The notes under the pieces are model-generated. The model searched no databases and was not told the DNA's origin. It worked only from the letters and a program-made list of their open reading frames with translations. DNA of 14,280 nucleotides from NCBI GenBank assembly GCA_001920085.1, contig MNJC01000083.1, positions 1 to 14,280 on the forward strand, in the 5' to 3' direction. The position numbers were made by a program, and so were the translations under genes. Source of the DNA: Actinobacteria bacterium 13_1_20CM_4_69_9 (GTDB lineage Bacteria > Actinomycetota > Thermoleophilia > Gaiellales > Gaiellaceae). Each line of letters starts with the position of its first letter. The stretch's first letter is position 1. Of this stretch, positions 1 to 6,242 are shown piece after piece.

Positions 1-1202
1 GTGAGGTCGCCGGGAACGAGAACCAATGACGGTTTGTCCGTGGCGATCTGCGTCTGGGTCGGCGCGACGGGGTCGAAGTTTCCCGAGTCGCCGACATCCG
101 CCTCGACGTCGAATCGATACGAGCCGGTCGGTGCTGTGTGAAACGTCCCGGACGGCCCGGAGCCGATGACGTAGCGGTACGCCGTCGCCGGGCGGAGCGC
201 GGCAATGCGTGCGACGCGGAACGGGCCGGCAGACGAGAAAGGCTTTGGCGTCGGCGCGTGCGCTCGCAGAGTCCGCCAGCGGCCGCTTACGCGGACACGG
301 ATTGCAGCTCCGCCGCCGCGCCAGTCGAACGCGACGGAGCGCGGTCCCGTGAACGTGTAGTGAACTTCGCTCGCGAGAGTTGCAGCCGCGAATGTGCGTC
401 GTGGCTTCGCGCGGTTGAAGCGGCGGAGGACGTCGAGCAGCTTCGGCCGGCTACGAAGCTCGTGCCCGTCCCAGCGCCACGCGAACGTCATCAACACCGA
501 TGCGTGCGAATGTGTCCAGAGCGCCAGGAGACGCCGCTCTTCCGCGGGGCTCGGCCAGCGCCACGTGTGATCGGAGAACGCCTGGGCTACGCCCCAGTAA
601 CGCAGGTGCGCCGAGTCGGCAGCGGCGATGACGCGGCGCACCCACGCGTAGTCGCACGGCTTGTCGCGATAGCAGGGATACGGATCGAGTGCGATTCGAT
701 CTGCCGCACCCGCCCACCGCGGGATCTGGTCGAGCGTCTGTCGTCCCGAGTTGGAGTCGACGACGATGACCGTGACCTTTCCGCCGGAAAGCTTGCGCAC
801 GAGCTGGGCGCGGGCACGGTGTTGCGCGGGCGCGGTGGGACACGCGAACGGATCGGCCTCGTCGGAAAAGAGGAAGCCGTAGATGTGCGGATCGCGGGCC
901 GTCCCCGCGAGCAGCCGCTCGAGCTCCGCGTCCGGCCGCTCCCAGTCGCATGTCGCATTGTCGTAATCGCCGAGCCACATGAGCCCGCGCGTGCCCGGTG
1001 GCAGTGCGTCGGCCTCGTCTTTCGAGCTCACGTCGAGCAGGTTCCAGCCGGCGGCGGCAGCGGCTCCCTGGGCGCTTCCGGAGTCGAAGAGGTAGCGGAG
1101 GGCGGGCCGGGGGTTGGCGACGGAGTCGCGCACCGCGGGGGCTGCGCCCGCCGAGACGACTGCGAGCGGCAAGAGCAGGAGAAGCATTCGTACTCGAACC
1201 AC
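1..1202 (-). CDS. Secreted barrel-like domain plus purple acid phosphatase-like protein, 3' end outside window
   Basis: Frame open for about 400 codons from a GTG at 1202 to the window edge. The start gives a signal peptide: basic VVRVR, a Leu-rich core, then small residues (SAGAAPA); a GGGGTGAGG Shine-Dalgarno-like run precedes it, and ATG 1187 is the alternative. Residues about 30-250 look like a secreted barrel/glycosidase-type fold of unknown specificity (WNLLDVSS, FLFSDEADPF, ALDPYPCY). Residues about 270-360 resemble the Fn3-like N-terminal domain of purple acid phosphatases (ATAYRYVIGSG, GTFHTAPTG). Then come the first two metallophosphoesterase motifs: ADVGDSGN (DxG) and PGDLT at the very edge. 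Purple acid phosphatases are secreted binuclear-metal phosphoesterases; the remaining metal ligands are outside the window. The phosphatase call is fairly firm, the first domain's role unknown. Confidence 0.75.
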   Translation of the reverse strand, partial: MVRVRMLLLLLPLAVVSAGAAPAVRDSVANPRPALRYLFDSGSAQGAAAAAGWNLLDVSSKDEADALPPGTRGLMWLGDYDNATCDWERPDAELERLLAGTARDPHIYGFLFSDEADPFACPTAPAQHRARAQLVRKLSGGKVTVIVVDSNSGRQTLDQIPRWAGAADRIALDPYPCYRDKPCDYAWVRRVIAAADSAHLRYWGVAQAFSDHTWRWPSPAEERRLLALWTHSHASVLMTFAWRWDGHELRSRPKLLDVLRRFNRAKPRRTFAAATLASEVHYTFTGPRSVAFDWRGGGAAIRVRVSGRWRTLRAHAPTPKPFSSAGPFRVARIAALRPATAYRYVIGSGPSGTFHTAPTGSYRFDVEADVGDSGNFDPVAPTQTQIATDKPSLVLVPGDL

Positions 1203-1225
1203 GGCCTCACCCCGAAGGGTACCGC

Positions 1226-1266
1226 GCTAACCTCCACCAGGTTCGAGCAGGTTTTAGCCAATAGTA
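1226..1266 (-). promoter_or_regulatory. Putative -10 box and alternative hairpins in the leader of the phosphatase-like gene
   Basis: Read on minus, TACTAT (1266-1261) is a good -10; no convincing -35 lies 17 nt upstream. The expected transcript leader (about 1254-1203) contains AACCT that can pair with either of two partners. On plus coordinates 1229-1233 pairs with 1239-1243, or 1226-1233 pairs with 1249-1258 with a two-base bulge. The pairings exclude each other. I see no known riboswitch consensus. Confidence 0.35.
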
Positions 1267-1287
1267 CGGCGAGAACTTCGGGAAAAG

Positions 1288-1316
1288 TTGCGCTCGGGTC
1301 CGGGGTGCGATACAAA
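1288..1316 (+). promoter_or_regulatory. Sigma-70-like promoter of the LuxR-type regulator
   Basis: TTGCGC (1288-1293), a spacer of exactly 17 nt, then TACAAA (1311-1316) fit the housekeeping sigma consensus well. Transcription would start near 1323, downstream of the ATG at 1316, so that ATG cannot be used from this promoter. Confidence 0.6.
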
Positions 1317-1363
1317 TGACCGGGCAGCACCCTCGTATTTTCAACCGAAAGGCGGCCCTTTCG

Positions 1364-2029
1364 ATGAGGGGATTTGGGGAGGAAAAAACGGCGGTCATCC
1401 TGGACCGCCATCCATTGTGGGTTGACGCTCTTCAGCGCCTGTTGACCCAGGTGGGCATCAAGGTGGCGGGGGCGACAGCCTCGCCATCCGAGGCGCTGGA
1501 TCTGATCGCCGAGTGGAAGCCGGCGCTGTTCGTCGCCGAGTGGGACGCGCTCGAGAGCGCGAGCAACGGCACCGAGTTGCTGCGGGATGCCGCGGCGAGT
1601 GCTCCTGGCCTACGTTCGGTCGTGTTGGCGACGCAGGACGACCCTGTGTGCATCGACAAGTCGTTCTCGGCGGGCGCAACGATGTACTGCATCAAGACCG
1701 CGGCCTCCGAGGACATCGCGTCGGCGATCCGTCAGGCGTTCGAGACGTCGATCTACCACGCCGGTGTTCGGCGTCGAGAGAACTCCTTGGTCGCTGTCGA
1801 CGGCCCTGCGTCTGGGTTGACGAAGCGTGAGATCGAGATCCTCCGGCTCGTCGCGGAGGGCTACTCGAACTCGCAGCTCGCGAAGATGCTCTGGGTGACG
1901 GAGCAGACCGTCAAGTTCCACCTGTCGAACATCTATCGCAAGCTCGACGTCGCCAACCGGACCGAGGCGAGTCGCTGGGCGCAGCTTCATGGCTTGCTCG
2001 CGCAAGCCACCGGGCAGTCTGCGGCATAA
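1364..2029 (+). CDS. LuxR/NarL-family response regulator with atypical receiver
   Basis: DNA-binding transcription regulator of 221 residues. The N-terminal receiver (about residues 8-125) keeps the beta1 segment (TAVILDRHPLW), T90 and K111, but the phospho-acceptor Asp is replaced: PALFVAEWD aligns with the usual PDLVLLDxxMP, placing E59 where Asp belongs. Only one acidic-pocket Asp (D14) remains. The C-terminal LuxR helix-turn-helix (about 151-205) is canonical: LTKREIEILRLVAEGYSN followed by TVKFHLSNIYRKL. I chose ATG 1364 because the promoter at 1288-1316 overlaps the earlier ATG 1316, and AAAGGCGG lies 8 nt upstream of 1364; with 1316 the protein has 237 residues. No sensor kinase is adjacent. 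It probably acts without classical phosphorylation; targets are unknown. A strong terminator follows at once. Confidence 0.88.
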   Translation: MRGFGEEKTAVILDRHPLWVDALQRLLTQVGIKVAGATASPSEALDLIAEWKPALFVAEWDALESASNGTELLRDAAASAPGLRSVVLATQDDPVCIDKSFSAGATMYCIKTAASEDIASAIRQAFETSIYHAGVRRRENSLVAVDGPASGLTKREIEILRLVAEGYSNSQLAKMLWVTEQTVKFHLSNIYRKLDVANRTEASRWAQLHGLLAQATGQSAA

Positions 2030-2030
2030 C

Positions 2031-2079
2031 AGAGCGCGGCGGCTTCCGAGCAACCGGAGGCCGCCGCGCTCTTCGTCTT
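2031..2079 (+). terminator. Rho-independent-type terminator after the LuxR regulator
   Basis: Arms AGAGCGCGGCGGCTTCCG (2031-2048) and 2055-2072 pair over 18 bp with one G-U wobble around a 6-nt loop. A short pyrimidine/T-containing tail (TCGTCTT) follows. It begins one base after the stop codon. Confidence 0.8.
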
Positions 2080-2102
2080 CTGCGTCGGCGCGGCCGGACG
2101 TG

Positions 2103-2131
2103 GCTCGACCTCGCATGGCGCGAGGTCGAGC
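2103..2131. repeat. Perfect 12-bp inverted repeat
   Basis: GCTCGACCTCGC (2103-2114), loop ATGGC, then GCGAGGTCGAGC (2120-2131). It has no T-run on either side. It could be a back-up terminator for convergent transcription or an operator. Confidence 0.5.
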
Positions 2132-2198
2132 GTCGCAACAGGTTGCGGCCCACCTGCTGCACGACCAAAGCTAAGCCCTTTCGTCGCCCGAACCCACT

Positions 2199-2280
2199 GG
2201 CCGTTTAGGCGGGAAGAGCCCCCGCCTGCCGAACGGCTGAGAGGGTCCGGACGTTCGGAGAGTGGCCGGGCGGGCCTCTC
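2199..2280 (+). other. Hairpin-rich spacer upstream of a small ORF
   Basis: Two nested stems are visible. The first has AGGCGGG (2207-2213) with CCCGCCT (2221-2227), extended by GGCCGTT (2199-2205) with AACGGCT (2232-2238). The second has GAGAGG (2239-2244) with CCTCTC (2275-2280), enclosing TCCG/CGGA (2246-2249, 2256-2259). This suggests a structured RNA or leader ending about 10 nt before the ORF at 2290. A CTGAGAGGG string recalls TPP riboswitches, but the other conserved blocks are missing. Confidence 0.35.
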
Positions 2281-2289
2281 CGAGCCAGA

Positions 2290-2499
2290 GTGAGGCATGT
2301 GGACCTGCGGCCTCCACGCCCGGAACGGAGCGGCACTCTCCAGCATCGCCTGGCGCTCCTCGTGCTGGAACGCCAGACGCTCCGCGAGCGCGAAGCCTCC
2401 CCGCTCGTGCTCGAGCAGAACCGCCTCGACATCGTGCACGCACAGCAAGAGCTCGCCCAGGCGCTCATGTCCGAGCACACCGCGGCAAGCGTCGCGTAG
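2290..2499 (+). CDS. Small helical protein of unknown function
   Basis: GTG-started frame of 69 residues; a second GTG at 2299 is possible. After a Pro/Arg-rich start, residues about 18-62 form one or two amphipathic helices rich in Leu, Glu, Arg and Gln (LALLVLERQTLRERE, LEQNRLDIVHAQQELAQAL). The sequence looks like real protein rather than antisense: no Arg/Ser/Pro-only stretches, and heptad-like leucines. I do not recognise a family with certainty; such short helical proteins occur in related actinobacteria. No Shine-Dalgarno is evident. It converges on asd with 8 nt between the stops. Confidence 0.55.
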   Translation: MRHVDLRPPRPERSGTLQHRLALLVLERQTLREREASPLVLEQNRLDIVHAQQELAQALMSEHTAASVA

Positions 2500-2507
2500 C
2501 GCGTAGG

Positions 2508-3334
2508 TCAGGCGGCGACGGCGCGGCGCTCGAGCACGAGCTCCGCGATCTGCACGGCATTCAATGCCGCACCCTTGCGGAGGTTGTCGCACGTGAGGAA
2601 GAGGACGAGCCCGTTCGCGACCGTCTCGTCCTCGCGGACGCGGCCCACGAGCACGTCGTCGATGCCGACCGCGTCGCGCGGACGCGGGACCGCCTCGACG
2701 CGGAGACCAGCGGCAGCTCGGGGAGCTCGAGGATCTTCCGCGTTTCCGCGCGCAGCTTCGCCTCCTCGTCGAAGTCGACGCCGTCGAATTCCCAGTCCAT
2801 GTCGAGGTGGGCCGCTGCCGGCGGAGTCGCGCGCAGCTCCTCCATCCGCTCGACGCCCGCGCCCGATCTCGACTGATAGGTGCTGACTCGAACGCGCGCG
2901 AGGCCCGCGGCCTCGTGCAGCGGCTTCAGCACCATCGTCAGCGGAATCGTGCAGCAGTTCGGGTTCGCGACGACACCGTCGTGCTCGGCGGCGCGTCTGC
3001 CGTTCACCTCCGGCACGACGAGCGGCACGCCGTCCGCCAGGCGAAACGCGGACGACTTGTCGACGGCCACCGCGCCGCCCTCGACCACGCGCGGGACGAG
3101 CTCGCGTGACAGCGCCGTTCCGACGGAGAAGAGGCACACGTCGAGATCGCCGCCGCCGAGCGCTTCGGGCGTGGCCTCCTCCACCTGTAGGCCGCCGACG
3201 GTCTTGCCGGCGGAGCGCGCAGACGCGAAAGCGCGGACGTTCGTGTAGCCGCGTTCGCGCAACAACTCGACCGCCACCGGGCCGACTGCGCCCGTCGCAC
3301 CCACGACGCCGATGCGCGCGTCACGGTTACGCAA
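2508..3334 (-). pseudogene. asd: Aspartate-semialdehyde dehydrogenase, frame-shifted and missing its catalytic-His segment
   Basis: Asd reduces aspartyl phosphate to the semialdehyde, feeding diaminopimelate/lysine, threonine and methionine synthesis. The first ~209 residues are good Asd: NADP-binding IGVVGATGAVG (about 8-18), nucleophile motif ANPNCCTI (C127) and TYQSRSGAG. At 2708-2699 the frame breaks. The C-terminal 65 residues continue in another frame (GLRVEAVPRPRDAVG, DNLRKGAALNAVQIAEL). Between the halves, about 40 residues normally present are absent, including the SATCVRVPV...HSE segment with the active-site His and substrate-binding Arg. The junction is GGTCTCCGCG, which reads LVSA-like in the first frame and GLRV in the second, suggesting a deletion between short direct repeats. 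Start TTG 3334 overlaps the lysC end, with GAGG upstream. Either a real pseudogene or an assembly error. Confidence 0.85.
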
Positions 3335-4559
3335 GGTCGAACGCCTCGTGGAGTGCGCGCACCGCGCGGTCGACGTCGACGCTCGGGACGTGGCAGGCGA
3401 TCTTGATCGGCGAGGTGGAGACGACCGGCGCGTCGATGCCGGCTGCCTCGAGCGTCGCAAACGTCTTGGCCGCGACGCCGGGGTGCGACTTCATCCCGGC
3501 GCCGACGAGCGACACCTTCCCGAGGTCGTCGCGCGCCGCCCAGTCGACGCCGAGGGCGTCGAGCGCGCTTTCCGCATCGGGGCGGTCCTCGACCGGCGCC
3601 GAGAAGACGATCTCGCCGCCCGTCCGCAGGATCGTGTCGACGTTGACGTTCGCATCTGCGAGCGCGCCGAAGAGCTGCGCCGCCCTCGCCCCGGAGACGC
3701 GATACACGGTCTCCTCGCGCTGGTGCACGACTCCTGAGATCAGCGCCTTCTCGAGCATCTTCTCGTCCTCCTCGCGGATCCAGGTCCCGTCGGCGTCGTT
3801 GAACGTCGAACGGACATGGAGCCGCACATTGTGACTGCGAGCGACTTCGATCGCCCTCGTTGCCATGACGCGGGCGCCCGACGAGGCCATCTCGAGCATC
3901 TCCTCGAAGCTCAGCAGCTCCAGCTTGCGCGCGGCCGCCACGAGCCGCGGGTCGGCCGTGTACACGCCGTCGACGTCGGTGTAGATCTCGCATACGCCTG
4001 CGCCCACCGCAGCCGCGAGCGCAACCGCCGTCGTGTCGGAGCCGCCGCGGCCGAGCGTCGTGACGTCGAACGAGTCGGCCGAGACGCCCTGGAACCCGGC
4101 GACGAGCACGATCTTGTCCTGGTCGAGCGCCTCGTGAATGCGGCGCGCACGGACGTCGACGATCTTCGCCTTGCCGTGGACCGTGTCGGTCACGATTCCG
4201 GCCTGCGATCCCGTCAGCGAGATCGCTTCGTGGCCGAGGTCGTAGATCGCCATGGCGGCGAGCGCGCATGAGATCCGCTCGCCGACGGAGATGAGCATGT
4301 CGAGCTCGCGCGGCTCCGGCCGCGGCGAGACCTGGCGCGCGAGGTCGAGCAGATCGTCGGTCGTGCTCCCCATCGCCGAGACGACGGCGACGACGCGGGC
4401 ACCGCTCTCGCGCGCCGCGACAAGCCGGCGGGCGACGCTCTTCAGCTTCTCCGGGTCGCCGACCGACGTCCCGCCGAACTTCATGACGACGGTTCCGGCG
4501 CGGCGTCCCGCGTCGTCGGCCGCGACGGCAGGGATCGCTTCGTAGTCGGTCGTCGTCAT
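3327..4559 (-). CDS. lysC: Aspartate kinase
   Basis: Phosphorylates aspartate with ATP, the first committed step of the aspartate family pathway (lysine/DAP, threonine, methionine). 410 residues, normal family length. The amino-acid kinase domain spans about 22-270, with VVMKFGGTSVGD (25-36), SVGERIS, FQGVSADSFDVTTLGRGGSDT and YTDVDGVYTADPR. Two C-terminal ACT domains follow, the region where lysine/threonine feedback acts in the family; VSLVGAGMKSHPGVAAKTF and VVSTSPIKIACHV are typical. The ATG overlaps the recR stop in an ATGA arrangement, which decides this start over the internal Met at 26. It overlaps the TTG start of asd by 8 nt. An operon recR-lysC-asd is therefore likely. Confidence 0.95.
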   Translation of the reverse strand: MTTTDYEAIPAVAADDAGRRAGTVVMKFGGTSVGDPEKLKSVARRLVAARESGARVVAVVSAMGSTTDDLLDLARQVSPRPEPRELDMLISVGERISCALAAMAIYDLGHEAISLTGSQAGIVTDTVHGKAKIVDVRARRIHEALDQDKIVLVAGFQGVSADSFDVTTLGRGGSDTTAVALAAAVGAGVCEIYTDVDGVYTADPRLVAAARKLELLSFEEMLEMASSGARVMATRAIEVARSHNVRLHVRSTFNDADGTWIREEDEKMLEKALISGVVHQREETVYRVSGARAAQLFGALADANVNVDTILRTGGEIVFSAPVEDRPDAESALDALGVDWAARDDLGKVSLVGAGMKSHPGVAAKTFATLEAAGIDAPVVSTSPIKIACHVPSVDVDRAVRALHEAFDLA

Positions 4560-5149
4560 TCCATCTCTCGTCGGCCCGTGAGCGCGCGCCCGAGCGTGAC
4601 TTCGTCCGCGTACTCGAGGTCTCCTCCGACGGGGAGCCCGCTCGCGAGGCGCGTGACGCGGGCGCGCCCGCGCAACCGATCTGCGAGATAAGCGGCCGTG
4701 GCTTCGCCGGTCATGTTCGGGTTCGTCGCGAGCACGACCTCCTGCACGCCGTTCCGCTCGACGCGCCCGATCAGCTCGTCGATGCGCAGATGCTCGGGCT
4801 CGACGCCGTCGAGTGGCGACAGCGCGCCGCCGAGCACGTGGTAGAGGCCGCGGAACTCGCTCGTCCGCTCGACCGAGATCAGGTCGACCGGCTGCTCGAC
4901 CACGCAGATCATCGTGTGGTCGCGGCGCGCATCGCGACAGATCGCGCAGACGTCGTCCTCCGTCAGGTTGCCGCACTCGTTGCAGAAGCGAACTCGCTCC
5001 TTGACCTCCTCGATCGCGGTCGCGAGTGCGAGTGCCTCGTCCTTGGGTCGCTGCAGCAGGTGGAACGCGAGCCGGTGAGCCGTCCTCGTGCCCACTCCCG
5101 GCAGGCGTGAAAGCTGGCTCACGAGATTCTCGACAGCCGGGCTGAGCAT
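4556..5149 (-). CDS. recR: Recombination mediator protein RecR
   Basis: RecR acts with RecF/RecO to load RecA at single-strand gaps. 197 residues, the family's usual size. In order: N-terminal helix-hairpin-helix (LSRLPGVGTRTAHRLAFHLL, 13-32), a four-cysteine zinc finger (C56, C59, C68, C71; CNECGNLTEDDVCAIC), a Toprim domain beginning ICVVEQPVDLISVERT, and the conserved C-terminal ASGLPVGGDLEYADEVTLG. First gene of a minus-strand operon: lysC starts within its stop codon. In many bacteria recR follows dnaX-ybaB directly; here a plus-strand response regulator and a minus-strand cyclic-nucleotide-binding gene lie between. A possible -10 (ACAATAGAT) lies immediately upstream but no clear -35 is seen. 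Confidence 0.96.
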   Translation of the reverse strand: MLSPAVENLVSQLSRLPGVGTRTAHRLAFHLLQRPKDEALALATAIEEVKERVRFCNECGNLTEDDVCAICRDARRDHTMICVVEQPVDLISVERTSEFRGLYHVLGGALSPLDGVEPEHLRIDELIGRVERNGVQEVVLATNPNMTGEATAAYLADRLRGRARVTRLASGLPVGGDLEYADEVTLGRALTGRREME

Positions 5150-5168
5150 CGATCTATTGTGCCGACAT

Positions 5169-5211
5169 GCCTCGGACTGCCGAGGCGGGCGTTTCTCTGT
5201 CCCTTTAGGGA
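5169..5211. other. Hairpins in the divergent recR / response-regulator spacer
   Basis: GCCTCGG (5169-5175) and CCGAGGC (5180-5186) form a 7-bp stem with a 4-nt loop. TCCCT/AGGGA (5200-5204, 5207-5211) form another. They sit between divergent starts, so they are more likely regulatory than terminators. CTGTCCCT here resembles part of the palindromic repeat inside dnaX. Confidence 0.3.
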
Positions 5212-5247
5212 GCAGACTCGGCGCCGGCGATGAGAGAGGATCCCGCG

Positions 5248-5649
5248 GTGTCGTCGGGGCAGAGCACGCGTCCCGTCCGGATCGTGATTGCGGACGATGA
5301 CCCCCTCTTCGGCCGCATGGTGCAGGCCCAGCTCTCGGAGCGAGCCGAGTTCGAGGTGGTCGGGCTCGCCGCCAACGGGCTCGAGGCGATCATGCTTACG
5401 CAGGAGCTGGAGCCCGACCTCGTGCTGCTCGACGTCTCGATGCCCGTGCTCGACGGCATCGACGCCGCGCGGATCATCCGACAGGGGCGGCGCCCGCCGT
5501 CGGTCGTGCTCGTCACCGGCGAGGACGACGCGTCGGACGCCCGCGCCTACGAGGCCGGCGCCGCCGCGTACGTACGAAAGACCGGAGACATCGTCCCGCT
5601 GATGGAGGCGATTCTCACCGTGTCGCAGCTCGCGTTGCCGCTGCGCTGA
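5248..5649 (+). CDS. Single-domain (CheY-like) response regulator
   Basis: A stand-alone phosphoryl receiver of 133 residues without an output domain. All key residues are present: acidic pocket D16-D17-D18 (RIVIADDDPLF), phospho-acceptor D62 (DLVLLDVSMPVLDG), T90 (VVLVTGEDD) and K111 (AAYVRKTGD). I chose GTG 5248 because AGAGAGGA lies about 7 nt upstream; the in-frame ATG 5230 would add six residues and lacks a ribosome-binding site. No kinase, phosphatase or chemotaxis gene is nearby, so its partner is unknown; it could relay phosphate or act by protein-protein contact. It is transcribed against its recR and dnaX-cluster neighbours. It contrasts with the regulator at 1364, whose receiver lacks the acceptor Asp. 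Confidence 0.9.
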   Translation: MSSGQSTRPVRIVIADDDPLFGRMVQAQLSERAEFEVVGLAANGLEAIMLTQELEPDLVLLDVSMPVLDGIDAARIIRQGRRPPSVVLVTGEDDASDARAYEAGAAAYVRKTGDIVPLMEAILTVSQLALPLR

Positions 5650-5705
5650 AAGGGGCGGGCGGGCGCGCCACCTGGGAGTCGTGCCGCGCCGTCTCTCCGC
5701 CCGAA

Positions 5706-5745
5706 AGGTGCTGCACCTCTCGCGAAAGTGCGGCCACTTCGCGAG
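5706..5745. other. Tandem hairpins in convergent spacer
   Basis: AGGTG-CTG-CACCT (5706-5718) is followed directly by CTCGCGAAAGTG (5719-5730) pairing with CACTTCGCGAG (5735-5745), with one bulged A. They lie between the converging response regulator and cyclic-nucleotide-binding gene. No T-run follows, so termination is only possible. Confidence 0.35.
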
Positions 5746-5816
5746 GGCTCGGACGGTACACGGTGTGCTCCGAACTGCAAGCGCCTCAGGCTGCAAATTC
5801 CGCAGACTTCGTGCGC

Positions 5817-5871
5817 TCGTCCACAGCTTGGCGCCATCCCCCACAGCACCTGTGGAAGAGGGTGTGGATTC
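5817..5871. other. Cluster of DnaA-box-like TCCACA motifs
   Basis: Three 9-mers with a TCCACA core: TCGTCCACA (5817-5825, plus; 8/9 to TTGTCCACA), TCTTCCACA (5859-5851, minus; 7/9) and GAATCCACA (5871-5863, minus; 7/9 to TTATCCACA). A CCACAG-CAC-CTGTGG hairpin (5841-5855) accounts for part of the signal. This is too weak to call an origin. Confidence 0.2.
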
Positions 5872-6241
5872 AGTCGGCCAGGTGACGTAGCCGCTCGCCG
5901 ACGTTCGGGTGCTCGGCGATGACGCGCTCGATCGCGGGACGAGCGATCGCGAGACACCGGACGTCGGTCTGCGCGCGGACGCGAGCGGTGCGCTCGCCGT
6001 CCTCTCCGAACAGCGACCGCTCCCCGAAGACATCGCCCGGACCGAGGGTCCGCCTTCCCTCCGGCGCTTCGACGACCGCGCTTCCCTCCTCCAGCACGAA
6101 CAGTCCCGAGCCGGGATCGTCCCGCTGGATGAGCGCGCGCCCGGCAGGCGCGGCGAACTCGCTCGTGCTCGCGGCGAGGCGCTCCAGCTGGTCGTCGTCG
6201 AGCCCCGCGAAGAGCAGCAACGCGCGCAGGCGTTCGCGCAA
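5870..6241 (-). CDS. Stand-alone cyclic-nucleotide-binding domain protein
   Basis: 123 residues consisting only of a Crp-type cyclic-nucleotide-binding beta-roll: LLFAGLDDDQLERLA (helical start), RALIQRDDPGSGLFVLEEGSAVV, and the phosphate-binding cassette GDVFGERSLFGEDGERTARVRA with the FGE Glu and the Arg-Thr pair that contact the ligand in the family. No helix-turn-helix follows, so it is not a complete Crp/Fnr regulator; it may bind cNMP and act on a partner protein. Start is TTG, one nucleotide after the ybaB stop, implying coupling to ybaB translation. Last gene of the minus-strand run peptidase-dnaX-ybaB-cNMP. Whether it binds cAMP or c-di-GMP, or has lost binding, cannot be told from sequence. 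Confidence 0.85.
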   Translation of the reverse strand: MRERLRALLLFAGLDDDQLERLAASTSEFAAPAGRALIQRDDPGSGLFVLEEGSAVVEAPEGRRTLGPGDVFGERSLFGEDGERTARVRAQTDVRCLAIARPAIERVIAEHPNVGERLRHLAD

Positions 6242-6242
6242 G

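Noticed and set aside
1203..1260. TPP or ydaO-type riboswitch in the phosphatase-like gene leader
   Set aside because: Short resemblances only (GAACCTGG, GGGGTGAG); the closing helices and most conserved blocks are missing.
138..1319. Long open frame on plus (393 codons)
   Set aside because: Arg-rich, low-complexity translation antisense to the phosphatase-like gene, whose minus frame shows real motifs.
2231..2290. TPP riboswitch (CTGAGAGGG string)
   Set aside because: The rest of the THI box (ACCTGATCTGG, TGCCAGCG-type blocks) is absent and the downstream ORF is unrelated to thiamine.
3004..4269. Long open frame on minus overlapping lysC and asd
   Set aside because: Arg/Ala-rich shadow of lysC in another frame with no domain signature.
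5641..5700. G-quadruplex after the response regulator
   Set aside because: Three close G-runs and a distant fourth; too common in GC-rich DNA to support a call.
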